Positions 35,371 through 44,644 of a DNA stretch of 64,000 nucleotides are shown here, in pieces; the stretch's first letter is position 1, and every line of letters starts with the position of its first letter. The stretch spans positions 1-64,000 of the forward strand of contig NZ_FULE01000046.1 of NCBI RefSeq assembly GCF_900163965.1, written 5' to 3'. This DNA is from Vibrio ruber DSM 16370 (GTDB taxonomy: Bacteria > Pseudomonadota > Gammaproteobacteria > Enterobacterales > Vibrionaceae). The notes beneath the pieces are model-generated. The model did not search any database. It had not been told where the DNA came from and saw only the letters and a list, made by a program, of their open reading frames with translations. The translations under genes and the position numbers were made by a program.

Positions 35371-37287
35371 ATGTTGTTTTTTAATGCAGTGAGTATAAAA
35401 AAGAAAGTGATATGGAGTATGGCATTTGCCGTACTTGCCTCGACGATGATCGTCGGTGGAATTGCCCAGTACCAATCGAGAGACGTGCTGGAACATCGGC
35501 TGGTGGATATTGAACTGCCATCGTTTTTAGATGGGATTCGCCATCAGATTGACCGGGATGTTTCTGAGTTACTGTTGGCAGCAGAGCAGCTTGCCAATAA
35601 TGAATTTGTCAAAGCAACGATTGATACGACCGACATTGACCCAAAGTCAGAAAAAGTATTGATTCAGCAACTGAACAATCTCAAACAGCAATACCATCTG
35701 AATGATGCTTCTGTTGCAAACCGCAAAACCGCCTATTACTGGAACCAAAATGGGTTCTTACGTCAGCTCAATCATCAACAAGATCAATGGTTCTATCAGT
35801 TTGTCGCTTCCGGAAAACCGACGATGGTGAGTATGTTTCAGGAGCCGAATGGTGATGTGAAGATGTTTGCTAATTACCAGTCGGCTGAGAGTGGCACTTT
35901 ATCCGGCATGTCAAAATCGATGGATGATATGGTGCGCTTGCTGAACGGGTTCCGGATCGAAGACTCTGGTTTTGTGTTCCTGACTGATGCGCAAGGCAAC
36001 GTGAAAATTCATCCGGACAAGGCGCAGGCGGCTAAAAAATTGTCGGCTCTTTATGGTGCCGAGGCTTCAGTATTACTTGGTAAGGATGGCTTTCATCTGA
36101 TTGAGACTCAGTATCAAGGTGAGGCGGTCTTTGTCGCCAGTGAATACATTCCATCCATGCACTGGTATGTGATTGCATCGGTACCGAAGCGTGAAGTTTA
36201 TGCAGAGATGAATCAGGCCGCGCAAAATATGATGCTGAGTACAGTCGTGATTGCTGCGCTGTTTATTTTTATGAGTGTGCTGCTGGCAAACAGTATTACC
36301 AAACCGATTCGACAGATTGCAGCCCGCTTTACCGCACTGGGTAAAGGTGACGGTGATCTTTCCCAGCGTATTGAGATCGTGGGTAACGACGAAATTACTC
36401 AGCTTTCGGTCGGCTTTAATGATTTTATCGCGAAAATTCATCAATCGATGCAGGAAGTCGCATCAACGAGCCGGACTTTGTCGCATGAATCCCAGGTGGT
36501 CGCAGAGAAAGCCCACTTGACACATGATAACAGCCAGAGTCAGCGTGATCAGACTATCCAGGTCGTCACTGCCATGAATGAGATGGGAGCAACCATCAGT
36601 GAAATCGCATCGAATGCCGCCGTTGCGGCTTCAACTGCCAACGATGCATCGGTGAGTAGTGATGCAGGTCAGGTTGTGGTCAATCAGGCCAAAGATGCCA
36701 TTCATCGCTTGGCTGAAGATATGCAGAAATCGACGCAAGTGGTTGAAAAACTGGCTGCAACAACGCAGGAAATTGGGTCGATTCTGGCGGTGATTCATGA
36801 GATTTCCGATCAGACTAACTTACTGGCGCTGAATGCTGCGATTGAGGCGGCCCGGGCAGGAGAGCAGGGACGAGGTTTTGCCGTCGTGGCTGAAGAAGTC
36901 CGTAATCTGGCTGGCCGGACTGCGGCTTCAACGGAGCAGATTCAAGTGATGATGACTCAGTTGAAAAATGATTCGAGCAATGCTGTACAGGCGATGAATG
37001 CCGGGCAAGAGAGAACGCAAGAAGGGGTCGCGGCGGCTGAAAGTACGGTGGAACAATTACGCCAGATTTCGGAGCGAATTTACGAAATCACCGACAGGAA
37101 TACGCAGGTGGCGACAGCCACAGAAGAGCAATCTGTGGCGGTGCAGAGTATCAATGAGAACATTGAAGAAATTAACGCAATTAACGAACTGACGACCACG
37201 GCCTCAGAGGAGCTGGCAGAAGCCAGCCGCGAACTGAAAAACCTTTCAGAACGGTTGGATCATTTAGTCGGTGGTTTCAGACTCTAA
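35371..37287 (+). CDS. Methyl-accepting chemotaxis protein (Cache-type sensor)
   Basis: A 638-residue MCP. First membrane helix at about 14-32, a periplasmic domain of about 255 residues with the Cache-like stretches WFYQFVASGKPTMVSMFQEPNGDVKMFANYQ and GFVFLTDAQGNVKIHPDK and SEYIPSMHWYVIASVPKREVY directly before the second helix (about 290-312), as in dCache sensors that bind amino or carboxylic acids. HAMP (TALGKGDGDLSQRIEIVGNDEI) and the 40-helix signalling tip with TNLLALNAAIEAARAGEQGRG follow. AAGG lies eight bases upstream of the ATG. Ligand unknown. A terminator follows. Confidence 0.92.
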   Translation: MLFFNAVSIKKKVIWSMAFAVLASTMIVGGIAQYQSRDVLEHRLVDIELPSFLDGIRHQIDRDVSELLLAAEQLANNEFVKATIDTTDIDPKSEKVLIQQLNNLKQQYHLNDASVANRKTAYYWNQNGFLRQLNHQQDQWFYQFVASGKPTMVSMFQEPNGDVKMFANYQSAESGTLSGMSKSMDDMVRLLNGFRIEDSGFVFLTDAQGNVKIHPDKAQAAKKLSALYGAEASVLLGKDGFHLIETQYQGEAVFVASEYIPSMHWYVIASVPKREVYAEMNQAAQNMMLSTVVIAALFIFMSVLLANSITKPIRQIAARFTALGKGDGDLSQRIEIVGNDEITQLSVGFNDFIAKIHQSMQEVASTSRTLSHESQVVAEKAHLTHDNSQSQRDQTIQVVTAMNEMGATISEIASNAAVAASTANDASVSSDAGQVVVNQAKDAIHRLAEDMQKSTQVVEKLAATTQEIGSILAVIHEISDQTNLLALNAAIEAARAGEQGRGFAVVAEEVRNLAGRTAASTEQIQVMMTQLKNDSSNAVQAMNAGQERTQEGVAAAESTVEQLRQISERIYEITDRNTQVATATEEQSVAVQSINENIEEINAINELTTTASEELAEASRELKNLSERLDHLVGGFRL

Positions 37288-37292
37288 TGGGT

Positions 37293-37327
37293 TCCCCTGG
37301 CCGTTATGAGAGTAACGTACAGGGGGA
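37293..37327 (+). terminator. Terminator-like hairpin after the third MCP
   Basis: TCCCCTG (37293-37299) pairs with CAGGGGGA (37320-37327) and encloses CGTTA/TAACG (37302-37306, 37313-37317), starting six bases after the stop. No strong U-tract. Confidence 0.65.
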
Positions 37328-37371
37328 CAGACAGGCTTCACCGTACGTTGAAATTGATTTGCGTTGTAATT

Positions 37372-37461
37372 ACAGATCAGTGAACACAGATTAGTGAAGC
37401 CGGAGCAATCTGAGCACTGTGTTATTCTGAACACAATGTTATTCTGAGCACAGTGTTATTG
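37372..37461 (+). repeat. Block of short tandem repeats (14 bp x2 and 17 bp x3)
   Basis: ACAGATCAGTGAAC (37372-37385) is repeated as ACAGATTAGTGAAG (37386-37399). Then TGAGCACTGTGTTATTC (37411-37427), TGAACACAATGTTATTC (37428-37444) and TGAGCACAGTGTTATTG (37445-37461) form three contiguous 17-bp copies. The block fills much of the 313-base spacer (37288-37600), which has no gene. Confidence 0.9.
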
Positions 37462-37600
37462 CTGAAGTGTACAGCCATATGTGTTACTGAGAGCGTCGGA
37501 CCGGGTGGTGGAATCGTATCGATCCGCGGCTGGAGCATTTATTGAGAGCAGTGTACACTCGCAAAAAGTTAGTCTGTTAAGATATAAGCAGAGGTGATGT

Positions 37601-37801
37601 ATGAACGATTTTGAACAAGAGCTCGCTGCATTGGCAGAGCAGGATGGCGCTCAGGAAGAAGCGAAGCTGCCTTCTTTGGATGAACAGAAAGCCATTGTCG
37701 CAAAGCTGAAAGAGTTAGAAGCAAAAGGGGAGCTGACACCGGAAGTGTTAGAAGAATATTTCGGTCAGTTTGCCGCAGATGCGGGGGTTCCGGTTCACTA
37801 A
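37601..37801 (+). CDS. Small acidic conserved protein, 66 aa, function unknown
   Basis: ATG 37601 follows AGAGGTGA. The protein is short, acidic and predicted helical: an N-terminal helix MNDFEQELAALAEQDG, then LPSLDEQKAIVAKLKELEAKGELTPEVLEEYFGQFAADAG. No signal peptide, membrane segment or metal motif. The regular heptad-like hydrophobic spacing in the middle suggests a coiled coil or a small protein-binding bundle. I do not recognise the family. It stands alone between the MCP and tyrB. Confidence 0.7.
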   Translation: MNDFEQELAALAEQDGAQEEAKLPSLDEQKAIVAKLKELEAKGELTPEVLEEYFGQFAADAGVPVH

Positions 37802-37954
37802 ATAAACCGCGCCTGCCTGAACGGGTTATCTGGTCATTCCGGTCATTCGTTCAATGATAACTTTAATAGAACAAATATAACTGAGAATCGCTGACAGGAC
37901 AGCTCCCCTATCAAGTCTGACTGTCAGCTTTATTGCCAATACAGGAGAAGTCAC

Positions 37955-39166
37955 GTGTTTCATCATATTACCCCTTATGCCGGGGATCCGATTCTGTCCC
38001 TTATGGAAGCGTTTATGGCGGATAACCGTCCGGATAAAGTGAACTTAAGTATTGGCCTTTATTATGACGAAGCCGGTCAGATCCCAACTCTGCCGAGTGT
38101 TCGTTTAGCAGAGCAAGCGTGGTTCTCCGCAGATAAAGAACCTTGTATTTATTTGCCGATGGAAGGGATTGCTGATTATCGTCAGGCGGTTCAAACCTTG
38201 GTGTTTGGTGCAGAACACCGGGCTCTCGGTGAAAAGCGAGTTGCTACCATCCAGACATTGGGTGGCTCCGGGGCACTGATGATTGGCGCTGACTTCTTGC
38301 ATCGTTATTTTCCTGAGTCAACTGTATGGGTAAGCAACCCAACATGGGAAAATCATAATGCAATTTTTGAAGGGGCAGGTTTTACTGTCGGTAGTTACCC
38401 GTATTTTGATCCTGAAACGCGGTTGCTGGATTTCAGCGGCATGATTCAGGCTCTATCGCAATTGCCGGCCAAAGATATCGTGCTGCTACATCCTTGTTGT
38501 CATAACCCGACGGGGGTTGATTTAACACCACAGCAGTGGGATCAGGTGATCGATATCATCGAATCTCGTCAATTGATTCCGTTTTTCGATATGGCTTATC
38601 AGGGGTATGGCGAAGATAGCGATCAGGATGCTTATGTTATCAGAGCCTTGGCTGAGCGGACATCGGTTTCATTTTTTGTCAGTAACTCGTTTTCAAAGAT
38701 CTTTTCGCTGTACGGTGAGCGAGTCGGTGGTTTGTCGGTTGTTTGTCGTGATGCGCAAGAAACCGTCAATGTACTGGGACAATTGAAAGCAACCGTTCGG
38801 CGTAACTATTCCAGCCCGGCAAAACACGGTGCGGTACTGGTCTCTCGGGTGCTTAACGATCCTGCGTTAAATACACAGTGGCACGCAGAAGTAACGGCCA
38901 TGCGTGAGCGGATTGCTGCGATGCGACATCAGTTGCATCAGCGTCTGCAGACCTTGTGTCCGGCGCAGGATTTTGATTTTCTGATTCAGCAAAAAGGGAT
39001 GTTCAGTTATACCGGTTTCTCTGTCGAGAGCGTTCACACACTACGTCAGCAGCATGGTATCTACCTGATTGATAGCGGGCGGATGTGTCTGGCTGGGTTG
39101 AATGAACATAACCTTGAGCAAGTTGCGCAGGCATTTGCAGCTGTGGCAGCGACTCTCGCCAGCTAA
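37955..39166 (+). CDS. tyrB: Aromatic/aspartate aminotransferase (class I)
   Basis: A 403-residue fold-type I aminotransferase close to TyrB/AspC. GTG start at 37955, with AGGAGA at a spacing of seven. MFHHITPYAGDPILSLMEAFMADNRPDKVNLSIGLYYDE is the family start; LHPCCHNPTGVDLTPQQW carries the PLP-contact Asn; the PLP Lys is in SNSFSKIFSLYGERVGGL; the substrate-carboxylate Arg is in SGRMCLAGLNEHN. It interconverts aromatic amino acids, aspartate and their keto acids. TyrB is favoured over AspC because of the MFHHI-type N-terminus and SCHNPTG variant, but the distinction is not certain. Confidence 0.85.
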   Translation: MFHHITPYAGDPILSLMEAFMADNRPDKVNLSIGLYYDEAGQIPTLPSVRLAEQAWFSADKEPCIYLPMEGIADYRQAVQTLVFGAEHRALGEKRVATIQTLGGSGALMIGADFLHRYFPESTVWVSNPTWENHNAIFEGAGFTVGSYPYFDPETRLLDFSGMIQALSQLPAKDIVLLHPCCHNPTGVDLTPQQWDQVIDIIESRQLIPFFDMAYQGYGEDSDQDAYVIRALAERTSVSFFVSNSFSKIFSLYGERVGGLSVVCRDAQETVNVLGQLKATVRRNYSSPAKHGAVLVSRVLNDPALNTQWHAEVTAMRERIAAMRHQLHQRLQTLCPAQDFDFLIQQKGMFSYTGFSVESVHTLRQQHGIYLIDSGRMCLAGLNEHNLEQVAQAFAAVAATLAS

Positions 39167-39195
39167 GCTTCATTATAATAAACGCGGTGCAGTGT

Positions 39196-39858
39196 TTAAT
39201 GGAGTGACGGGAGTGTGTCTGCTAATCCGTCGATTGTTTGGTGGAGCTCGGTGATCGGCCGGGCGCCACACAACAAAATGTGTTGTTCGATAATCATGGC
39301 CGGCACCGCTTGTATACCGGCCTCAAGCCATTGTTGCTCTGTTTGCACCACCGCAGATGACCATCCCGGATCAGCGAGCACCCGCTGACAATCCCGGCGA
39401 TCTAACCCCTGAGCAACTGCGATATCGAGTAATATATCGGTATCGTCCATTGCTTTTCCTTCCTGAAAATAAGCCAGAAAGAGTGCTTTTTGAAATGAGG
39501 TCTGTTGTTGACTACGCGCTGCCCACATCATTAACTGATGTGCTTTACGCGTATTATAAATACGCATATCCGCAGTAAACTGAAAATCAATGCCCAATTC
39601 GTTACCGAGCTCAGTGAGTTTTTGCTGACTCTGTCGGCGCTGTTTTGCGGTCATTTGATATTTTGTCTGTAGATGCTGGTTAAGTATTTCACCGCCTGCT
39701 GGCAAGGTGGGGTTGAGTTCGAAAGGATGCCAGTGAATCTCAGGCTGGAGCTGTTTATCCGCACTGAGCTGCCCGAGAACTTTCTCCAATCGTGTATAAC
39801 CAATGAAGCACCATGGACAGACAACATCCGATAAAATGTCGATTCGCAGCTTCTTCAT
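39196..39858 (-). CDS. DsbA-family oxidoreductase (FrnE/HCCA-isomerase-like)
   Basis: A 220-residue cytoplasmic protein without signal peptide. Start at 39858 (MKKLRIDILSDVVCPWCFIGYTRLEKVL) with GGAGAG six bases upstream; the open frame extends five codons farther. CPWC is the redox motif; the helical insertion (QHLQTKYQMTAKQRRQSQQKL; GIDFQFTADMRIYNTRKAHQLM) and the cis-Pro region AGIQAVPAMII are typical of FrnE-like proteins, which reduce or isomerise disulfides and are linked to oxidative stress in some species. Monocistronic, convergent with tyrB. Confidence 0.87.
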   Translation of the reverse strand: MKKLRIDILSDVVCPWCFIGYTRLEKVLGQLSADKQLQPEIHWHPFELNPTLPAGGEILNQHLQTKYQMTAKQRRQSQQKLTELGNELGIDFQFTADMRIYNTRKAHQLMMWAARSQQQTSFQKALFLAYFQEGKAMDDTDILLDIAVAQGLDRRDCQRVLADPGWSSAVVQTEQQWLEAGIQAVPAMIIEQHILLCGARPITELHQTIDGLADTLPSLH

Positions 39859-40043
39859 CGAGACTCTCCACAACCCTACCGATGCTCTCTAGTATACCGA
39901 TGATTTTATGTTCAAATCGAGTCGTTTACTTAACAAGATGATATGAAAATGATGCAAAAAAGTGATCATAATGTAGCTTGTTCGCGTGTGTCAGCGTAGC
40001 GAGAGTGTTTGGTTGTCATAAAATATGATCGAAAGGGCTAAAG

Positions 40044-40076
40044 AAAAATACCTCTCGGGCGATAAGCAACGAGAGG
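40044..40076 (-). terminator. Minus-strand terminator with no gene upstream of it
   Basis: CCTCTCG (40051-40057) and CGAGAGG (40070-40076) form a 7-bp stem. Read on the minus strand it is followed by TATTTTTCTTT, so termination would be leftward, yet the minus strand to its right (40077-40417) has no gene. The 559-base spacer 39859-40417 contains no other feature that I can support. Confidence 0.55.
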
Positions 40077-40417
40077 CATAAATGGCGCGTTTATATGTGT
40101 TAAGCGAAGGGAACTTTGAGTTACTTTAAATCTAGTTGACGATGGGGGATTCGGCAAATTTATTTGTCGGATATTTTTGTTTTTTATCTAACTTACTGTT
40201 ATTGGATGATTATTTTTAATCATGATTACTGAAATCATCATGTTAAATCTGATAGATAGTTTGAGTCAGGTCAGGTATTAACGAGATTGATGAGATTGAA
40301 TGCGTAAAAACTGATTTACAACAACATCTTGCTGGACGGGGCACCCTAGTATGAAAAACGCCATATCTGATGGCAACACTGTGGGGTGTTCGTTCTTTAA
40401 CCAGTGAGAGTTATGTT

Positions 40418-41647
40418 ATGGAAAGTCTGATAGATCGCTTTCTGCACTATGTGTCATTTGATACACAATCCAATCCATACCGGAGCCGCTGTCCAAGCAC
40501 GTCCGGGCAGAAAAAATTGGCGCAGGCAATATATGAGGAATTGCAGGCACTTGGGCTCAGTGATGTAACGCTGGATGCTCATGGTTATGTCATGGCTAAA
40601 CTGCCGGCAAATGTTGACGGCGTACCACCAATCGGATTTATTGCGCATCTGGATACGTCGCCGGATGCTTCAGGTAAAAAAGTCGTGCCTCAGATTGTTG
40701 AAAACTATCAGGGGGGTGACATCGCATTAGGGCGGGGCGATGAAGTGTTGTCTCCGATCCAATATCAAGAGTTACACCAGTTGCATGGGTACAATCTAAT
40801 CACCACTGATGGGAATACGCTTTTAGGCGCTGATGATAAGGCTGGTGTTGCCGAGATTATCACTGCCATGAAAGTGTTGCTGGAACATCCGGATATTCCT
40901 CATGGTGAGCTCTGTATTGCTTTTACTCCTGATGAAGAAATTGGCCGGGGAGCCGATCTGTTTGACGTCGAAAAATTCGGGGCTCAGTGGGCTTATACGG
41001 TTGATGGCGGACCGGTTGGTGATCTGGAATATGAGAACTTTAATGCGGCAACGGCACATGTCACCTGTTATGGCGTTTCAGTTCATACCGGAACTGCAAA
41101 AGGCAAGCTGGTCAATGCTATGAACATTGCGGCTCAATTCCAGATGATGATGCCCTCTGATGAGACGCCGGAGAATACCGAAGGGTATCAAGGTTTTTAC
41201 CATTTATCCTCAGCGAATATGGGCATTGCCCGTAGTGAGTTGATTTATCTGCTGCGAGACTTTGATCAACAAGGGTTAGAGCGTAGAAAAGCGCAGATGA
41301 AAGATCGGGTGGAAACACTCAATCATCAATTACATCGAGGCCGGGTCGAACTCGAGATTACGGATAGTTATGCCAATATGAAGCAGGTTATTGCATCCAA
41401 TCCACATATTATTGATATCGCCAAAGACGCAATGATCGATTTGGGCATTCAGCCGCAAATCAAACCGATTCGTGGTGGTACGGATGGTGCGCAGCTTTCT
41501 TTCAAAGGGTTACCTTGTCCGAATTTATTTACCGGTGGTTATAATTTTCACGGGATCCATGAATTTGTCACCATTGAAGGGATGGAACAGGCGGTAAAAG
41601 TCATTGTAAAAATAGCAGAGAAAACCGCACTGGCTTATCGTGGATAA
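40418..41647 (+). CDS. pepT: Peptidase T (aminotripeptidase)
   Basis: A 409-residue M20-family metallopeptidase, the same length as E. coli PepT (408). ATG 40418 follows GAGAG at nine bases; an in-frame ATG at 40370 would add 16 atypical residues. Metal ligands and catalytic residues: FIAHLDTSPDASG (His and nearby Asp), TLLGADDKAGVAEI (bridging Asp), TPDEEIGRGAD (Glu pair), YTVDGGPVGDLEYE (Asp), and the last His in GGYNFHGIHEF. The signature RGGTDGAQLSFKGLPCPNLFTGG is intact. It removes N-terminal residues from tripeptides. Monocistronic. Confidence 0.95.
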   Translation: MESLIDRFLHYVSFDTQSNPYRSRCPSTSGQKKLAQAIYEELQALGLSDVTLDAHGYVMAKLPANVDGVPPIGFIAHLDTSPDASGKKVVPQIVENYQGGDIALGRGDEVLSPIQYQELHQLHGYNLITTDGNTLLGADDKAGVAEIITAMKVLLEHPDIPHGELCIAFTPDEEIGRGADLFDVEKFGAQWAYTVDGGPVGDLEYENFNAATAHVTCYGVSVHTGTAKGKLVNAMNIAAQFQMMMPSDETPENTEGYQGFYHLSSANMGIARSELIYLLRDFDQQGLERRKAQMKDRVETLNHQLHRGRVELEITDSYANMKQVIASNPHIIDIAKDAMIDLGIQPQIKPIRGGTDGAQLSFKGLPCPNLFTGGYNFHGIHEFVTIEGMEQAVKVIVKIAEKTALAYRG

Positions 41648-41785
41648 GTGAGGATCAACGTACAGTATCATTATGATTTATTGACCCTTTGAGATGCCTT
41701 CGTCTTTTGAAGTGTGTCAGTTGTTTCGGGTTTATTACTCTACATTATGAAAAAACTCAGATAAACTTGCAGTCATTATATCGCC

Positions 41786-41864
41786 CCAAATCATCAATAA
41801 GGTTGAGCAGTCCCAATCAGTTGATTGCTCCAGACTAAAAGTTTGTTTCTTATTGATGATTGGG
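41786..41864 (+). other. Large inverted-repeat structure upstream of the MscS-type gene
   Basis: ATCATCAATAAG (41790-41801) is the exact complement of CTTATTGATGAT (41849-41860), enclosing GAGCA/TGCTC (41805-41809, 41826-41830) and the near-palindrome AATCAGTTGATT. About 65 bases separate it from the channel start. It could be an mRNA leader structure, a terminator of pepT read-through or a relic of a small mobile element. Confidence 0.5.
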
Positions 41865-41929
41865 ATACGCATACAGAGTCTTAAAAAAATCAGTTCTGTT
41901 TTTGTGATGTTTGGTTGTGAGAGAGATGC

Positions 41930-42808
41930 ATGGACTATGTAAACAACGTGCTAGATTATCTGTTGTCCCATAAGCTGCTGTTTAGTGTCATTATTGTTGG
42001 TTTTATTCTGCTGATTCGCCGCAGTGCGCTTGCGCTGATCCGGGGCGATGGGGCATTTATTACCGAAAAACAGCGTAAGTGGATGTCTCAGACTAAAAAC
42101 GGTACGTTCGCTACGCTGTTAGTTATCGGTTTTTTCTTGTGGAAAGAAGAGATCAATGAGTTTGCCTTATCAGTGACTGCGATTGCGGTTGCGATTGTTG
42201 TGGCATCAAAAGAGATTATTCTATGCTTTACCGGTTCGATTCAGCGGGCGAGCTCTCGCTCTTTCCGTATTGGCGACTGGATTGAAGTCGGTTCGTTATG
42301 TGGTGAAGTCATCGAGCACAATATGATGGCAACCGTGATCCAAGAGATTGACTTGGGTGGTGGTCTTTACCATTACACCGGAAAAACCGCAACGCTCCCC
42401 AATAGTATGTTTTTTACCTATCCGGTGAAAAACCTGAACTTTATGAAGCGCTATGTCTTCCACAATTTCGAAATCGTGGTGCGAGACTTCGTGAATTTAT
42501 ATACCATTCTTCCCCAATTCCGGAAGCGAATCGAAGTCCATTTTGAGCATTTTATTGAAGTCGCACGTCGTTATAATCTGATGATTGAGAAACATGCCGG
42601 TGTCGATTTGCCGGGTGCGGATCCGGTGATCCATATTAGCAGTACCGCAACTGGCGAACAGAAAGTCCATGTGATGATTTTCTGCCCGACAGAGCGGGCT
42701 CACGAGCTGGAACAGTTGATCCGGGCTGACTTTATGGCCGTTTATGATGAGCATTTCTCTCATCAAGGTGAACGAAATCAGCTACATGATGTATCTGATA
42801 TCACCTGA
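41930..42808 (+). CDS. MscS-family mechanosensitive channel protein
   Basis: A 292-residue protein with three membrane helices (about 13-30, 57-72, 78-105) and an MscS beta-domain: SKEIILCFTGSIQRASSRSFRIGDWIEVGSLCGEVIEHNMMATVIQEI, the region that follows the pore helix and includes the conserved FRIGDWIEV motif. TLPNSMFFTYPVKN is the usual strand before the cytoplasmic cage. The pore-helix Ala/Gly pattern of E. coli MscS is not obvious. It releases solutes at hypo-osmotic shock or acts in a more specialised way. Its stop is two bases from the convergent norR stop. Confidence 0.87.
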   Translation: MDYVNNVLDYLLSHKLLFSVIIVGFILLIRRSALALIRGDGAFITEKQRKWMSQTKNGTFATLLVIGFFLWKEEINEFALSVTAIAVAIVVASKEIILCFTGSIQRASSRSFRIGDWIEVGSLCGEVIEHNMMATVIQEIDLGGGLYHYTGKTATLPNSMFFTYPVKNLNFMKRYVFHNFEIVVRDFVNLYTILPQFRKRIEVHFEHFIEVARRYNLMIEKHAGVDLPGADPVIHISSTATGEQKVHVMIFCPTERAHELEQLIRADFMAVYDEHFSHQGERNQLHDVSDIT

Positions 42809-42810
42809 TG

Positions 42811-44409
42811 TCACATCTCCAGCTTGTGAGTTTTCTTGACCTGAATCCCTAACCGCTTTGCTAACCGGGTCAAATTGGCCCGATCTGTTTGGAGCAATCT
42901 GGCTGCCTGAGCCCAGTTATAATCTGACTGAATCAACGCCTCTTTGACCAGTTGTCGCTGAAAATCATCGGTTGCCTGCCGCAGGCCACCACTTATAGGG
43001 ACATGTGAAGAGGTTGTCGTTTCAGAACTGTCTGATGTCTCTGGCGTATTAATGGGCAAGCTTTCTAAAACGCCCACATCCGTTAATGTAATCGTGGTTA
43101 AGGCTTGCTGCGGTTGACTGGCTCTGGCTTTTAGCGCTGCCCGATTAATCACATGCTCCATTTCCCGGACATTCCCCGGCCAGTTGTATTGAATCAGGTA
43201 ATCAAGGACATCTTGTGCCAGTTTTAGGTGAGTCATGCCTAGCTTTCTTCTGGCTTGTTCAAGGAAGTAACCTGCCAGCAGGCTGACATCACCTTTGCGT
43301 TCCCGAAGCGGTGGGACATGAATCGGATACACACTGAGACGGTGATATAAATCGGCCCGAAAGCGACCCGCTTCAACCTCTTGTTTCAAATCGCGGTTCG
43401 TCGCAGCAAGCACCCGGACATCAATATGTTGGACACGATCCTGGCCGACGGGCTGAATCTCATTATTTTGTAAGGCTCTCAGTAGCTTACTTTGAGCGGC
43501 AAGTGGGAGTTCTCCAATTTCGTCAAGAAAGAGAGTGCCTTCATGGGCCAGCGCAAATTTACCGAGTCGGTTTCTGTCTGCACCGGTAAATGCGCCTTTG
43601 ATGTGACCGAACAATTCACTTTCAATCAGGTTTTCCGGGATTGCAGCACAGTTGACATACACTAGTGGTTGCCGTTTTCTGGCTGACAGATGGTGTATCC
43701 GTCTGGCAACCAATTCTTTACCGACCCCGGTTTCACCGAAAATCAGGATATTAAAATCCGATGAAGCGACAACGTCTATCTCATCATGCATCGATTGCAT
43801 CACACGACTGGTGCCGATGATATCGCTGCGGTCTCTTTCCCAACCTTCCTCATTGAGCTCTTGCAGTCGTTGTTGGGTCTGACGGGCTTGTGTTTCTAAC
43901 TGAGAAAAGGTCAGCGCCATTTTCAGCGTTGATGCGGCAATCGCGGAAAGCACTTTTAGGTGGCGTGCCGGGATATGGGTAAAGACACCCGTTTCCAGAC
44001 TATCTAAAGTGAGTACACCGAGTAATTTTTCATCAAAAATCAGTGGTAACCCCATACAGGAGTGAATCGGGACATCACCGTCGTGATGCAGGAGTAGTCC
44101 ATCGAATGGGTCGGGAAGGGCGCAATCGGCATCAAACCGAACTGCTTGGCGGGCACTGCAAATTTGTTGAAAACGAGGATGTTCGTCGATAATAAAACGC
44201 CGTCCGAGGGTGTCTTTGGTCAAGCCTTGCATGGCCAGAGGAATCAGCGTGTCTCCTTGGCGGGACATCAGCGCCACACAATCACAGGGAATGATTTTGC
44301 GGATGGTTTCCAGCAGGCGGTTAAATCGATTTTCATCATTGAGACCACTGGCAAGATCTATGGTCATTTCAGCGAGCGTTGACAGCGTTGTGATCGAAAA
44401 ATTTTGCAT
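42811..44409 (-). CDS. norR: NorR-like sigma-54-dependent activator (nitric-oxide responsive)
   Basis: A 532-residue protein. Residues 1-180 are a GAF domain (DCVALMSRQGDTLIPLAMQGLTKDTLGRRFIIDEHPRF), the nitric-oxide-sensing module in NorR; residues 200-440 the AAA+ domain with Walker A GETGVGKELVARRIH, the sigma-54-contacting GAFTGADRNR and Walker B LFLDEIGELP; the C-terminus is a Fis-type HTH (DYNWAQAARLLQTDRANLTRLAKRLG). The closeness to NorR at the start (LSTLAEMTIDLASGLNDENRFNRLLETI) supports the call. No norVW, hmp or nsrR target lies next to it in the window. Confidence 0.88.
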   Translation of the reverse strand: MQNFSITTLSTLAEMTIDLASGLNDENRFNRLLETIRKIIPCDCVALMSRQGDTLIPLAMQGLTKDTLGRRFIIDEHPRFQQICSARQAVRFDADCALPDPFDGLLLHHDGDVPIHSCMGLPLIFDEKLLGVLTLDSLETGVFTHIPARHLKVLSAIAASTLKMALTFSQLETQARQTQQRLQELNEEGWERDRSDIIGTSRVMQSMHDEIDVVASSDFNILIFGETGVGKELVARRIHHLSARKRQPLVYVNCAAIPENLIESELFGHIKGAFTGADRNRLGKFALAHEGTLFLDEIGELPLAAQSKLLRALQNNEIQPVGQDRVQHIDVRVLAATNRDLKQEVEAGRFRADLYHRLSVYPIHVPPLRERKGDVSLLAGYFLEQARRKLGMTHLKLAQDVLDYLIQYNWPGNVREMEHVINRAALKARASQPQQALTTITLTDVGVLESLPINTPETSDSSETTTSSHVPISGGLRQATDDFQRQLVKEALIQSDYNWAQAARLLQTDRANLTRLAKRLGIQVKKTHKLEM

Positions 44410-44591
44410 AAGATGGCGGCAGTTTTTTGTTCATTTTAATCGCTAAACGAGCGGATGAGAAGGGCGAACCCATAACTGTGACAGTATGATGGTGTCAGGC
44501 TAAGATGTTGACTGAAGTGGAGATGAATGAACATCCAATCATAGGAAATATGCGAAACGGTTCATGAAACCAAAAAGCTTGAGACAAAAAA

Positions 44592-44620
44592 TTAGCCAGC
44601 ATACAACGCTGGCTATTTTT
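44592..44620 (-). terminator. Rho-independent terminator of the cold-shock gene
   Basis: AGCCAGC (44594-44600), loop ATACAAC, GCTGGCT (44608-44614). On the minus strand the stem is followed by AATTTTTTGT, a good U-tract, 25 bases downstream of the cold-shock stop codon. Confidence 0.85.
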
Positions 44621-44644
44621 AAAGATTCTTGCCTATATGTTTAA

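Noticed and set aside
35101..35496. Minus-strand 131-codon frame and plus-strand 67-codon frame in the moxR-MCP spacer
   Set aside because: One overlaps the start of the MCP; neither has a start signal or family features. Treated as promoter region.
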